64,000 nt of DNA from Lepidostoma basale (Eukaryota; Arthropoda; Insecta; Trichoptera; Lepidostomatidae), in assembly GCA_022606425.2 (NCBI GenBank), contig JAHDVF020001261.1:978837-1042836 (forward strand), written 5' to 3'. Every line of letters begins with the position of its first letter. Position 1 is the stretch's first letter. The position numbers and the translations under genes are program-made. Below the pieces are notes generated by a model. The model did no database searches. It had not been told where the DNA came from and saw only the letters and a program-made list of their open reading frames with translations. Shown here piece by piece: positions 44,501-55,456 of the stretch.

Positions 44501-44722
44501 AATGATGTAAAACTTCATATTAAATAATTAACAAGAATGTCAGTTTTCTAGAAGTTTTATTATATTTTATGGATTATGTTTTTCGCCCTTCTAAGGCATT
44601 ATCAAATGTTATGATATTTGACTCTCTGACATTTGATAATGCCTTAGAAGGGCAAAATATTTCATTTCCATAAAAGATAAAAAATACTTCTATAATGCTG
44701 ACGTTTTCATTCGTATTAACAT
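44501..44722. repeat. HH-P1 palindromic repeat
   Basis: The left arm has GTCAGTTTTCTAGAAGTTTT and TTTTTCGCCCTTCTAAGGCA. The right arm has TTTGATAATGCCTTAGAAGG and GCAAAATATTTC. GAAA in the right core has become CAAA. A short TATGATATTTGACTC centre separates them. Confidence 0.75.
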
Positions 44723-45364
44723 TAATATATTTAAGGGACTCGAAGGAATTTAAAGACTAGAAATGCCACGGTGGCACAAATAGAAGGTAATAGAAGAGAC
44801 TTCCAGTAAGTCCGACTCCCTGGCGTTCTAGAGTAGTCCTCGTTCTAGAGTAGTCCCAGGCAATGTGATCACTGATCACTGACTATACCATCAGGCTCGT
44901 AGCAGACAGGGAAAGTGCGTATGGCGTATCTTCGGCGCCACAAAATCGAGACCCATCAACGAAAGGAAGGTAACCCCTACAGATAATCCTTGTAAAAAGT
45001 AACGGGAAACCACTCCAGTAACACCTTCCCAGAAATCACTGTAACAAGAAAGCATTCGCCACAGTGATTGCCAACTTCAGCGGAACCTGACATGGCAATA
45101 AGACGAAAATATTTAAAAACTCCTCTGAATTTTTAATAGTTTTCTTCTAGATATAACCATTTTCAGTTTTCCAAAACTACTGATTAAAATGAATAAAAGA
45201 AAAATCTCGTTTGTACAGGGGTTAAGATTGTTTAAATTGACTGTATTTGTACACTCAATTAGTTGAAATTAGACCTAAGATTATATTAATGAGGTTGATT
45301 AGATCATTTAGGTTTCTGGGTAATGAAAGTATCAAATTTCCAAAACCCTCCAAATTCAAATGTT
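44723..45364. other. Unassigned; possible old repeat at 44750-45115
   Basis: GC-richer DNA with a direct repeat CGTTCTAGAGTAGTCC (44823, 44839). It may be a LINE 3' end, but no protein block could be confirmed. Confidence 0.3.
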
Positions 45365-46215
45365 TTGGTGAAATTAGATAATCCATTGTTTTGGTGAAAA
45401 CACTTTGATATTTCAACATAATTAACAGATTAAATAGAGCCCGTGATTATATGACCATACTAATAATATCTCAACGATTGTAATGATTGCGGTTATTAAC
45501 AATAGTATATTAATGTTCAATACATTTGATTAACTGCGTTATAAATATCTATATTGATAATATTTTGTCGCGACAGCTGTTTCGCTAACCAACGTCCAAT
45601 CTTCACGCGTGAGAGATGGAAACTGGAGAAGGAATGTCAAAGAAGAGACATCCACATCACAGATCTCCCAGCCATCCTCCGCAACAAGGTTACACTGTTT
45701 CTTCTCACCCCTCTCACCTTTCTAACTTCTTTTTTACTTATTTTTGGCAATCTCTGCCACCTTAATAATAAAACCATATAACTTCGCAGAACTGCAAATC
45801 AAACATGTCCACACCGCCCTGAAAATTAAAATGCAGGGCATCAATTAATAGAGACAACCCAAGTAAAAAAAAACGATATTAGCATCGTCTTACAATCAAC
45901 TAAAAAATACAAGAGAAAGACTTAGTTTATAGGCAAAATTATTAGGAAACCTACTAATACTAATAATTTTTTATGTAAACTTAGTATGTTTGATGTATTT
46001 TTTAGTTGATTGTAAGACGATGCTAACATCAGTTAGCGAAACAGCTGTCGCGACAAAATATAATCAATTGTGATATTTATAACAATTTTTTTTTATTTAT
46101 ACAGTTAATCAAATGTATTGAACATTAATATACTATTGATAATAATTGCAATCATTACAATCGTTAAGATATGTATTATTAGTATGGTCATATAATCACG
46201 GGCTATTGATCATCC
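45365..46215. repeat. HH-P5 element with ~165-bp inverted arms
   Basis: The left arm (45430-45595) and right arm (46015-46205) are reverse complements with few changes. They carry GTCGCGACAGCTGTTTCGCT and AGCGAAACAGCTGTCGCGAC. The right core is GACGA-T-GCTAAC-ATCA-GTTAGC-GAA-ACAGCTGT-C, with the first two box bases changed. The ~420-nt centre has its own small inverted repeat (ATCGTCTTACAATCAACTAA at 45890 and complement at 46005) and a 75-codon frame with no domain. Confidence 0.75.
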
Positions 46216-46291
46216 TATCTAAATGCATGATCTCAGTAGAACAACGTGGATAAGGCTTCATTGGACTATTTTTATTTACCACAAATATATC

Positions 46292-46302
46292 TAATGTGTT
46301 TG

Positions 46303-46373
<71 letters not shown>

Positions 46374-46736
46374 ATTTATATATGTCATTAACACGCTATA
46401 AGAGTGGTTATGGAATTGTATATACGAGTATATAATAGTTTAAAGACATTATATTTTTATTATTTATATCATTTATTTTTATTTGTTATTTTATTTTTAT
46501 TTTATATCATTGTATTTTATATAATTTGTTTTAGATTTATTTTGTAGACGTTGGACGATCGAAGTGTGCGCGGGAGATGCCTATTGGTGGCGATGAGGTT
46601 CGCAACCCATCACACCGCGTCTCTCGCGGGGGCGAAAAGAGAAGGATGGAGTGCCGCATCGATTAAAGTGTGGCAGTCTATTCTTTCTGCCTACCCTCTC
46701 GGGGAGTCGGCGTGATGGTTAGTTAGTTAGTTAGTT
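46292..46736 (+). mobile_element. SINE-R, second insertion with 11-bp duplication
   Basis: ACAAATATATC at 46281-46291 and 46737-46747 brackets 445 bp. The shared part begins at ~46505 (TGTATTTTATATAATTTGTT) and has the same core and RTE-like tail as 40312. The 5' ~210 bp differ and include a TA microsatellite. Confidence 0.7.
46308..46372. repeat. TA dinucleotide microsatellite
   Basis: About 60 bp of nearly pure TA repeats, broken once by a C near 46350. They lie inside the SINE-R insertion. Confidence 0.95.
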
Positions 46737-46747
46737 ACAAATATATC

Positions 46748-47039
46748 GTATCCTACATATGTGCCTCCTCAAGTCATTTCGTATTTCTTCTTTTTCTCTT
46801 CTCCTCGCTTCTTCCATTCACTTCATTTCGGTTGTTTACAATAAAAAAAAATTTATATATACTTATATATGACATTTTAAAATACATAATAGTAAAATGT
46901 ATAATGAAAACATTTTTTTTAATAGCAAATAGGCACAAAACACACAAAAAAAATTTAACAACAAGAAAAAGATTAATATCTTAAAAACTTTGAAATGTGA
47001 CCGGGCGTACACTATTATAATATTAGTAGCGAAATTCGT
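46748..47039. other. Unassigned AT-rich sequence
   Basis: Nothing recognised. Confidence 0.4.
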
Positions 47040-47470
47040 GAACATTATCTTAGTCCTTCATGACTTGCGGCAAGCTTTTAAATACTTTCAAACCCTTGTA
47101 AAAAAAATTGCTTAGTGGAACCCCTTGATAATTAATTTTCTATTAATTCTAAAATGTATTTTGTCTTTCGTTGGGTACCATCTATTTCATAATTCTAAGC
47201 AACCCGGTCACACAAATATTTTGGTAGAAGCCCCCCCCTCAATTTGTAAGCAAAAATATGTGTATTTAAGGTGACCATCTGTCTAATTAATAACATCTTC
47301 ATATATTCTAGCATCGTCTTAATTTGTGCGCGTCTAGTGCACCTCAGTAAAATTCTCATTGCTCTATTTTGAATTATTTGCGGCTTTTGAATATCGGTTT
47401 TATTAATCAAATATAGAATGTTGGAACAATCATTGAAGTGAGTGGCAAAAAATGCATTGTACACCAGGTG
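47040..47470 (-). mobile_element. CR1-like LINE remnant
   Basis: The frame 47464-47195 reads FATHFNDCSNILYLINKTDI, QKPQIIQNRAMRILLRCTRR and MLLIRQMVTLNTHIFAYKLR, then GGLLPKYLCDRV. This is the post-RT region of CR1-type elements. Beyond the stop the complement continues with LQGFESI-like residues to ~47060. Confidence 0.75.
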
Positions 47471-47599
47471 TGCATGTTCTGTCTAAATTAATTCTAATTA
47501 TGCCCAGAAAACCGATCTTTTTGGTAACAGGTGTTTTGCTGATAGGCGTATTTTTCCTAAAAACCAAGAATTTTCACGTCCCTCTAAAAAATTTACAGT

Positions 47600-47775
47600 C
47601 AGATGTTCTTCTTCTTTTTCTCTCTAGCCATCTCTCCACTGCTGGATGTAGACCTCTTCAATTTGTGTCCATTTTTTTTATCATGCGCGATTCTTACCCA
47701 TCATTTTTCTCCAACTTGAATTATGTGGTCATATCATCATTTCTGGTGTCGACAGATGCCTTTTTTCTCTTCCTA
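47600..47775 (-). mobile_element. LINE-Q 3' end, decayed
   Basis: The complement ends KKWTQIEEVYIQQWRDG, followed by a GAA-rich tail at 47605-47620. Upstream words (SSWRKM) fit the same family with indels. Confidence 0.6.
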
Positions 47776-48339
47776 TATTCTTCACATCAAGACTCAGTAG
47801 ACAGTCAACTCAAAAACTCCAAAATATGTTTTAATGATCAATTTAGAAATAATCGTTTTCTTACATTTCAAAAATAGGTTCTAATTCTCTATGTAAACTC
47901 AAGTCCTTTTCCCGCCAATCAAGAATAACCAAAATGGTTGAATCCGGTGATAAAAAAATACGGATTTCATTTTGCTTCTGTCATTGAAAATGTCAAGTGA
48001 CACGCGGGATTTGTCTTGTACACGATAAACCTCCGTAGGACATAAATAATAACGAATATTTTGACTTGACATTAGCCCGGTCTCCTGTTTAGCATTTATA
48101 GTATTATGTCTACCTACATAAAATGGTATTATAATGTTAGATCAATATATTCGCGGTCTATATATACAAAGTTGTAACGGGTTTACTCTATTAATAAAAA
48201 CACTTTTTTATTTATTGTCGCATCTCAACCCTTTAAAATCGTATTATTTGTGATCCAAAAATCCATTTTTTCGTAATTTAACTTTAAATTTACTTTGGAT
48301 CTTAGAAATACGCAAACATGTCCAGAAGATCTTTCCGTT
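47776..48339. other. Unassigned sequence
   Basis: No gene or repeat recognised. Confidence 0.4.
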
Positions 48340-48735
48340 TGGACACATGGAATAAAGAAATGACATATAAACGACGTCAAAGGATCAAGAAAGAGGAAAA
48401 AATCAAAGAAAACGTGGCACGATCAAATCAATCAAAAACAAATGTCAATTTCCAAATTTCAGGGGTTTTTTTTCTTTGATATTTTTTTTATCGAAAGTAT
48501 GTATTTTTATTTTAAATCGAAAATATTTCAATATTATCACATAAGCGACGTAAACGAAACTATAAATCAAGGAAAACAGAGAAAAACGTGGCACTATCAA
48601 ATCAATCAAATATTCAAAGTCTACCACATGAGGATTCGGACAAATCGACGTGCATGCATGACACGATGTTTTGATGATAAGGGAGAGAGAATAGTACGTC
48701 AAGAAAGACAAATGTGATTACACATTATTTCTGTT
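48340..48735 (+). mobile_element. RTE-A LINE, degenerate and partly duplicated
   Basis: The GRKKSKKTWHDQINQ-like block occurs twice (48395-48435 and 48570-48615), separated by ~130 nt of foreign AT-rich sequence. After the second copy it continues RRACMTRCFDDKGERIVRQE. The hairpin and tail are lost. Confidence 0.7.
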
Positions 48736-48739
48736 TACA

Positions 48740-48900
48740 CATGATTTCTAGAAGTTTTTTTATATTTTATGAAAAATGATATGTTTCGCATTTTTTAGGC
48801 ACAGGCTACATATGATAATGCCTTAGCAAGGTGAAACATGTTATTCCCATAAAATAAAATTAAACTTCTACAAAAAGGGCGTTTTTATTCGTATCAATCT
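48740..48900. repeat. HH-P1 palindromic repeat
   Basis: The left arm is TTCTAGAAGTTTTTTTATAT and ATGTTTCGCATTTTTTAGGC. The right arm is ATGATAATGCCTTAGCAAGG and TGAAACATGTTATTCC. Confidence 0.7.
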
Positions 48901-49260
48901 TTCTGCAAACCAATCCCTAGGATTGAAACTAATATTTTTTTACTTTTTTATACATTAAAATATCATTGGACCTAAGGGCCTGTAAAGAACGTAACATCAA
49001 AATCATTATTATCCATGTCGTCTGTGGTTATATTCCGCAAATTTATTTACCACCCCGCGTGTGTTCGTATCTACGCAGCTTTGAAATGTTTTTTGCATTT
49101 TTTTTCGAGGGGCGTAATAAAGCTGTTATTTATATACGTCAGGCACATTACATAATACAATGTCTGTACATTAAGGTATAATACGATACGTATAAATATA
49201 AGTATACCAAATACGTGTCTACCATTTGAGGTCTGACAAGAACAGTTTTTATTTTTATTT
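48901..49260. other. Unassigned AT-rich sequence
   Basis: Nothing recognised. Confidence 0.4.
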
Positions 49261-49261
49261 C

Positions 49262-49465
49262 AAGAATTAATACGAATGAAAACGTCTGTTTTCTAGAAGT
49301 TTTATTAGAATTTAAATGAATGACATGTTTTGCCTGTCTAAAGCATTAACATATGACATTTGATAAACCCCTTGACAAACAAAACATGTCATTCATATCG
49401 ATTATAATAAAACTTCTAGAAAACAGACGTTTTCACACGTATTAATTATTTAATATGGAGTTTTA
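49262..49465. repeat. HH-P1 palindromic repeat, long arms
   Basis: The arms AATACGAATGAAAACGTCTG, TTTTCTAGAAGTTTTATTAG and ATGACATGTTTTGCCTGTCT are mirrored on the right, with AAACAAAACATGTCATTC. The centre is ACATATGACATTTGAT. Confidence 0.8.
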
Positions 49466-49477
49466 CAACATTAAGAA

Positions 49478-49660
49478 TTAATTATATCTCAATAGAGACG
49501 AAGATGTAAATTATTTGGAAACAGAATATGGTGGTCGAGGCGTTTACAGGACTTATGACCTGTCATTGGTTGGGTTTAGCAATCGCTGTTCGAACCACAT
49601 TCTGTTTCCAAATAATAATCATCTTCATCTCTATTGAGATACAATTAATTATTAATGATT
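49478..49660. repeat. HH-P6 repeat with short inverted arms
   Basis: TATCTCAATAGAGACGAAGA and GGAAACAGAATATGGTGGT on the left are mirrored by ATTCTGTTTCCAAATAATAA and CATCTCTATTGAGATACAA on the right. The body is present once. Confidence 0.7.
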
Positions 49661-49724
49661 AACCCGCAATGGGTAAATCCAGTATTTATCTACAAGTATT
49701 TGTATACATAAAAAAAAATTTAAC

Positions 49725-49885
49725 TTCATTGTTCAAGAAACAATAAATAATGTTTTTATATTTTATGAGAATGACAAGTTAGGTCTTTCTATACATTATC
49801 AATGCGAAATATATCACTCTCATAAAATGTAATAAAACTTCTATTAACCAGACTATTTTCATTCGTATATTTGGTTTATTATATA
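49725..49885. repeat. HH-P1 palindromic repeat, decayed
   Basis: The left arm has TTCAAGAAACAATAAATAAT and ATGACAAGTTAGGTC. The right arm has TGCGAAATATATCACTCTCA and ACTTCTATTAACCAGAC. Confidence 0.55.
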
Positions 49886-50121
49886 AGATATATGTAGCAA
49901 TTGTATCCATGAAACATATATTGACTTCGTTTTATTTATATAGGTTTTCCGATGCATTTTTAGTTTGTTCCCATGTCGTTCTAAGCTGGAAGGAGCTCGT
50001 GTTATTGAACAATGCCCAGTTATAAAAATAATGATTTCCGAAATAATATAACTAATTATTTAACATGATTTGCGAAACATGAACAACGCAATACATGTTT
50101 CGTAAAATAATATAAATAATT

Positions 50122-50793
50122 AACAAGTTACTGAATTTACGTATCTGGGAAGCATGTTTACAAGAGACGGAAAAATGGAGAAAGACATCGAAAGGAGGGT
50201 TGGTGCTGGGAATAAAATAAATGGCGCACTCAAAGTCATTACTGCAAATAGAAATATATCCACAGAAGCAAAGATGGCAGTACACAATGGAGTTCTAGTG
50301 CCAACCCTCATGTATGGAAGTGAAGCTTGGAGCTGGCAAAAGAAGGATGAAAGCAGGATAAACGCCGTAGAAATGAGATCACTAAGAATAATGTGCGGGA
50401 AAACGTTGTATGATAGAATACCGAACGATGAAATAAGAAAGAAATGTAAGGCAGATGACTGCATCATGAATAAAATTAAGAAAGGATCCCTGAGATGGTT
50501 CGGACATATGGAACGAATGGATGAGAGTAGAATGGTTAAAAAGTTGTACACAAGCAGTGTGAGTGGGAAAAGAAGCCGAGGACGACCGAGGAAAACATGG
50601 CATGACCAAATTAACCAATTACTAAAAGGCGGCCAAATTCGAAGTCGGAATAATCGACGTGCGTGCATTGTGCGATGTATGAATGTGGAGGAAGCCCGAG
50701 AGGTGTGCCAGGACAGGTCAGTGTGGCGATCCATCCTCTCTGCCTACCCCTCCGGAGAAATGGCGTGATGGTTAGTTAGTTAGTTAGTTAATA
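50122..50793 (+). mobile_element. RTE-B LINE, best copy
   Basis: The frame 50154-50768 is intact (204 codons): MFTRDGKMEKDIERRVGAGN, SLRIMCGKTLYDRIPNDEIR, RWFGHMERMDESRMVKKLYT, GRPRKTWHDQINQLLKGGQI and SAYPSGEMA. The 5' break is in the EFTYLGS block at ~50124. It ends with CTCCGGAG in place of the TTCG hairpin, then a TTAG tail of four units. It is the reference for subfamily B here. Confidence 0.95.
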
Positions 50794-51345
50794 CTGAAGA
50801 AAGTATTTACTTATATTTTTGTAAAAAAATATCAGCACTCTGCTTAATAAAAAGGTTTCTGTTTACTCGATATAACAGAATATTATTTCATCATTATAAC
50901 TAGGGGCTGTCTTCTTAAATACGTACTTTTAGGGAGAAAACTGTATTCAACTTGACAGTTTGTCAACATACGAATTGGCTTGACCCACCGGTGCCATTTG
51001 GCTAATAAGACTAAGAAAGCACTCTAGAATTACGAGTATATAACGTTTTACTTAAAATACGTCGTAAGATTAAAGAACCCTACCACAAAGTGATGTGTTT
51101 CTTAAGAAGAGTGTTATTCTTACATTTATTACTTAGACATTCTCTGAGTAAATGTAAATCATGGCACATATGATTATTGTACTGTATTATATTGTACTCG
51201 TATATGCCATGGTAATATTTTGTACGTATCTTCTTCTTTTTCTTAGATCTTGACTTTTTGGGAGTATTAACTCTGTTATTGCATCCCCATGTGTCGGAAT
51301 TAGGTTATCGGATATTGAGAATGGATTTATATATTTTTTTATTGT
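50794..51345. other. Unassigned AT-rich sequence
   Basis: Nothing recognised. Confidence 0.4.
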
Positions 51346-51347
51346 AT

Positions 51348-51838
51348 ACAATCACCCTGTATAAAACAATCATCCGAACAGTAGTGACCTATGGGTGTGA
51401 GGCGTGGACAATGACAGCGAAATCTGCAGAGCGACTGGATACTTTTGAGAGAAGGGTGCTGCGCAGAATTCTGGGGCCTGTGAATGACGGTGAAGGCTGG
51501 AGAGTGCGGCATAATGACGAGCTGTACAATATTTACAAAGCTCCCAGTCTCTCCACACAGGTCAGACTGAATAGACTGAGATGGGCCGGTCACGTGCAGA
51601 GGATGCCGTCATCGCGAACCCCAAAAAGATTGCTGGAGTGGCACCCAGGTGGTAGAAGACCAATTGGACGACCAAGGCTGCGATGGGAGGATGAAGTTGG
51701 GAGAGATGGAACAAGATTGTTAAGAGTGTCAGATTGGAGGGTCGAAGCGGAGGACAGGAGGAGTTGGAGGCGAAGAATACTGGAGGCTAAGGCTCGATAT
51801 GGGCTGTAGGGCCATCGAAGAAGAAGAAGAAGAAGAAG
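51348..51838 (+). mobile_element. LINE-G 3' fragment, second copy
   Basis: The open frame covers TLYKTIIRTVVTYGCEAWTM, ERLDTFERRVLRRILGPVND, RLNRLRWAGHVQRMPSSRTP, EDEVGRDGTRLLRVSDWRV and ILEAKARYGL, then a GAA repeat to ~51838. It differs from the 31654 copy at only a few residues. ATACAA at both edges may be a target duplication. Confidence 0.9.
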
Positions 51839-51839
51839 A

Positions 51840-52330
51840 ATACAACAAGTCTTTAGAACCCAATTACTGTACACATTTTACATTTACAAAAACAACACAG
51901 ACATACATGTTAAAATAATACGTATATATCAGCAATAATTGAGGTATGTACCTATATGACCCTTAAAGTACGCATAGGTCATTTGGAGAATGTCCACATC
52001 GACTGTGACACCTCATTCAAGAGCACCATACCCCGGGTCATTGTCATGCTGCGCCATGACATTTGTTCTGCTATGCCGTATGCACAACAGATCGTGTCTT
52101 CTAGCGCGAGCATACCTGCCCGGTGCATTGAAGCCATAACACTCGTAAGAGGTATGGGCTATCAATGAGGTTACGGAGTATTTTAAATCGTAATATCATC
52201 AATGTACCCTTTCATCTTGATTCGAGACTGCGGTACTCTGTGTTAATCAACAGATCATTGTGGTGCATAAACCTCGGATATACCCCATTCATCCGCATGT
52301 CCATATTATCAGATATTGAGAAGAAGAATT
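51840..52330 (-). mobile_element. LINE-J 3' copy, antisense
   Basis: The complement carries the same end as 25280-26700: the IHRMNGVYPRFMHHNDL-like block at ~52300, SRSNVLAQHDMTRGMVLLNE-like near 52050, then the 3' end ACAGTAATTGGGTTCTAAAG at 51845-51870. Stops break the frame. It starts directly next to the GAA tail of LINE-G. Confidence 0.8.
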
Positions 52331-52855
52331 TCTAAGAAGATATGGTGGATCGAGTCCAATACGTAGAACTGACTATTCGGTTAAGGAGGAGTATGAATGG
52401 GGCGGGGCTAGACTAAGACGGAGACCAAGAGACAGTGACAGTGATTGATATTAAGTAATGCAAATTTAATTCTTGTTATATAAAGAACCGAGTAAATCTT
52501 ATTAAGTGACTTCTATTACGAACCTTCAAGCCATAATGTTAATTCCAACATTGTGACATTTAAATTAAAAATATATTTTACAGCGAAATTAGTTGGAGTG
52601 AAAAGTTTATTCATAATAATTAGTCTGTGAGCGTTTCGCAAATTCAACTTTTAACGAAACCGCAGACCTCATTACCAATGCAAAGCGAAAGCTCCGTTTA
52701 GCATAGTTTAAAATGTAAAAGCTCGTGGCTCCCTGGATCCCGCCCTCACTGATTTAAAAGGCTTTTAACCCTCGAGAGTCTTATTTTGATATTTGAAATA
52801 AACAGTCATATGCTAATTAATATTTGATTGGCAAAAAAATAACTAATTTGTTTTT
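52331..52855. other. Unassigned sequence
   Basis: Nothing recognised. Confidence 0.4.
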
Positions 52856-53030
52856 AGTTGTATCTCAATAGAGACGAAGACGCAAACTGGAAACTGAACA
52901 TGGATGATCAAGGTGTTTACAGGACTTATGACCTGTCATTGGTTCGGTTAAGCGCACGCTTTATGTAATTACAACATTCCCCATTCCACCTTTGGTATTA
53001 TGATCATGCATGACAAATTTTTGTTTATTA
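52856..53030 (+). repeat. HH-P6 repeat, single arm
   Basis: TTGTATCTCAATAGAGACGA to GATCATGCATGACAAATTTT, in the same order as in the 54872 palindrome. Confidence 0.75.
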
Positions 53031-53284
53031 ACGATTAACGTTATTATATTCCTATAGTTTTAACAGGAGTTCGATTGGAAGAGATTTATCTAAATATTTA
53101 TGGTAATGTCCCGAAAATTTATATAATAAATGGATTTCTTGAACGAGATCATATTAAAAAGTCATTTTAATAACATCAATAATGTATAATTATTTTCAGA
53201 TTATTGAATCGCCAACCATCGTTGCTGAGAAGACGTCAATGCTGGTCAAATGATTTTTTTTAACAGGTAGGTTTTATCTTTCCT

Positions 53285-53528
53285 TTATTTTTACATATAC
53301 AACAGGTCGCTTGAACCCAATTACTGTATGCAATATGTTTTTAAGCTGATATATTAATTCTCGTGACATGTGGTAGGTAGCTAATCTATCGCCATCTTAT
53401 AGTTACTAGAATTCAACACCAGACCAAATACAGTGTGACAATCACACTGCCACCGCCAGGAATCGAACCCGGAACCTTCGGTATGGCAGTCAGAGCTCTT
53501 ACCTCTCTGCCACGAAAGTCGAATTGTT
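53285..53528 (-). mobile_element. SINE-t copy
   Basis: The complement has GTGGCAGAGAGGTAAGAGC (A-box region), GGTTCGATTCCTGGC (B box), the body, and a 3' end ACAGTAATTGGGTTCAAGCG then ACCTGTTGTATATG. It is nearly full length. Confidence 0.8.
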
Positions 53529-53679
53529 TAAATGTCACTCACATCAAAATTATCCGATAACAAGACCGTATGCTATTAATAATGTGCATAAACACTTTAA
53601 TAAGCCTAATTCCATTATTTTGCTCCAAAACACAAGAATGATATGAGTTTAATTTTCGCCATATTTGATCCTTTACCCT

Positions 53680-53775
53680 TCAAGACGAAATGTCTCTTCC
53701 GTAAAAAACATAAAACTTTTAGAAAACGAAGATGTTCATCAATATTGAATATTTGATCTGAAGTTTTACATCATT
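53680..53775 (+). repeat. HH-P1 right-arm fragment
   Basis: AAGACGAAATGTCTCTTCCG and AAACTTTTAGAAAACGAAGA follow the HH-P1 right arm. The flank TGAAGTTTTACATCATTGTT is the family border. Confidence 0.55.
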
Positions 53776-54242
53776 GTTCATCATCATCATCATCATCAGC
53801 CGTCTGTCATTCACTGCTGAATGTAGGCCTCTCCCAAAGCACGCCACCGCCCCCTATCCATTGCCGCTCCCATCCATCCTTGTCCAGTCATCCTCTTCAG
53901 ATCGTCGGTCCCGCGGACAGGGAGACATCAAATTCTGCGGAATCTTGTACGCGGTCTCCACTCCAGAACCCGTCTTCCCCATCGGCTGTCGGTTCTTCGA
54001 AAGATATGGCCAGTCTATCGCCACTTCAGCTCGCACATCCTCAGAGCCACCTCAACCATCTTGGTTTGTTGTCGAATAAATTCGTTTCAAAATCTGTCCC
54101 TCAAGGTGATTCCAAGCATGGCTCTTTCCACGGCTCGTTGGGCGACCTTGAATTTGTAGACTAGATCTTTTATCAGTGTCCACGTCTCGGCTCCGTACGT
54201 CATGTCTGGCAAGGCGCTCTGGTTGAAGACTTTAGTCTTGAG
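53776..54242 (-). mobile_element. LINE-Q C-terminal region, GC-rich copy
   Basis: The complement reads KVFNQSALPDMTYGAETWTL, AQRAVERAMLGITLRDRF, stop, LKWRWTGHIFRRTDSRWGRR, VLEWRPRTR and MTGQGWMGAAMDRGRWRALG, then EAYIQQ. A GAT/ATG repeat tail lies at 53776-53800. A stop and a deletion are present. Confidence 0.8.
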
Positions 54243-54871
54243 TCATTGTTCAATCAACAATTATCAGATAAGTTTTTAATATATATTTATTTTTAACAAA
54301 AGATTGTGATCGTCTTGAATTATGTATACTATTTAAAATACAATGCATTTGAATTAAATCTATTATGATGATTTTAATGTACAATAAAAAATGTTTTTCA
54401 CTATATATGGCTAGATGCGTCATGCAGCGCCATGCCGACCATGTAACATGGAAGGTGATCGACCTAGAGGACGTGGTAGGCCCAAGTTGACGGACAGGAG
54501 TCTCAAGAGAAACCGGGTCCCACCAGACGCCACCACGACAGAAAGTCCTGGTGTCTTCATACAAGAAAAGCTGACTCCAAGCAAGTGGGACACAGGTAAG
54601 GTAGAAAAAAGGAGGTATGTGTCAAAAAATTTATTTTATTTTTATGTTTTAAAAGCTTGTACATGATATTTTCAAAATTTACTATTAAAGATATCATATT
54701 GTACTACTGGTTTACAAAAAATATATATGATATTTTAATACTTAACAAAGCAACAAGATGTATTGCATATTTTTAAACTAGATATTAATGAACAAATATT
54801 TGTGAATGTATACTTATACCTGTATACAAATCCTGGATTTACACCAAAGGGTGGTGAATTCAAATTTTAAT
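54243..54871. other. Mostly unassigned; possible LINE remnant at 54415-54620
   Basis: The frame 54415-54666 has MEGDRPRGRGRPKLTDRSLK and KLTPSKWDTGK, recalling the GKRPRGRPKxRWxD ... ADPTTKRDKR end of LINE proteins. The rest is AT-rich. Confidence 0.35.
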
Positions 54872-55290
54872 TGTATCTCAATAGAGACGAAGACGTAAAC
54901 TGGAAACTGAACATGACTTATGACCTGTCATTGGTTGGGTTAAGCGCACGCTTTATGTAATTACAACATTCCCCATTCCACCTTTTGTTATTGTGATCAT
55001 GCATGACAAATTTTTGGAAGATGTATATATACTTCAAAATCCATATTTATCTTCACGTGTCAGTCAAGACACGTGAAGATAAATATGGATTTTGAAGTAT
55101 ATATACATCTTCCAAAAATTTGTCATGCATGATCACAATAACAAAAGGTGGAATGGGGAATGTTGTAATTACATAAAGCGTGCGCTTAACCCAACCAATG
55201 ACAGGTCATAAGTCCTGTAAACACCTTGATCATCCATGTTCAGTTTCCAGTTTACGTCTTCGTCTCTATTGAGATACAATTAAAATTTGA
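54872..55290. repeat. HH-P6 near-perfect palindrome (~419 bp)
   Basis: The left arm (54872-55070) and right arm (55071-55290) are almost perfect reverse complements with a very short centre (ACGTGTCAGTCAAGACACGT at ~55057). The left arm lacks ~27 nt that the right arm keeps (TGATCATCCATG region). The ends TTTTAATTGTATCTCAATAG mirror each other. Confidence 0.9.
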
Positions 55291-55391
55291 TATTAATGAT
55301 TAAGTAAATTAATATGTTGCGTAGATTTCCACGGTTGGCAGCAATATGTTTGATGTGTTTTTGGGTAACACCGTGGGATAACTCTTTCTCA

Positions 55392-55427
55392 ACCGACGTT
55401 TCGGAGATCGTTCTCCATCTTCAGGGT
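55392..55427 (-). ncRNA. Hammerhead-ribozyme-like core, consensus box
   Basis: Minus strand: ACC (stem I), CUGAAGA, U, GGAG-AACGAU-CUCC (stem II), GAA, ACGU (self-complementary stem III), C, GGU (stem I). All textbook core positions are present, with one extra U before stem II. Stem III is too short to close alone, so a dimer would be needed. Confidence 0.5.
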
Positions 55428-55456
55428 AATGAGACTGCAACGATCAATCAATCAAT

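Noticed and set aside
46308..46372. TA run as a replication or regulatory site
   Set aside because: A plain microsatellite inside a SINE-R insertion.
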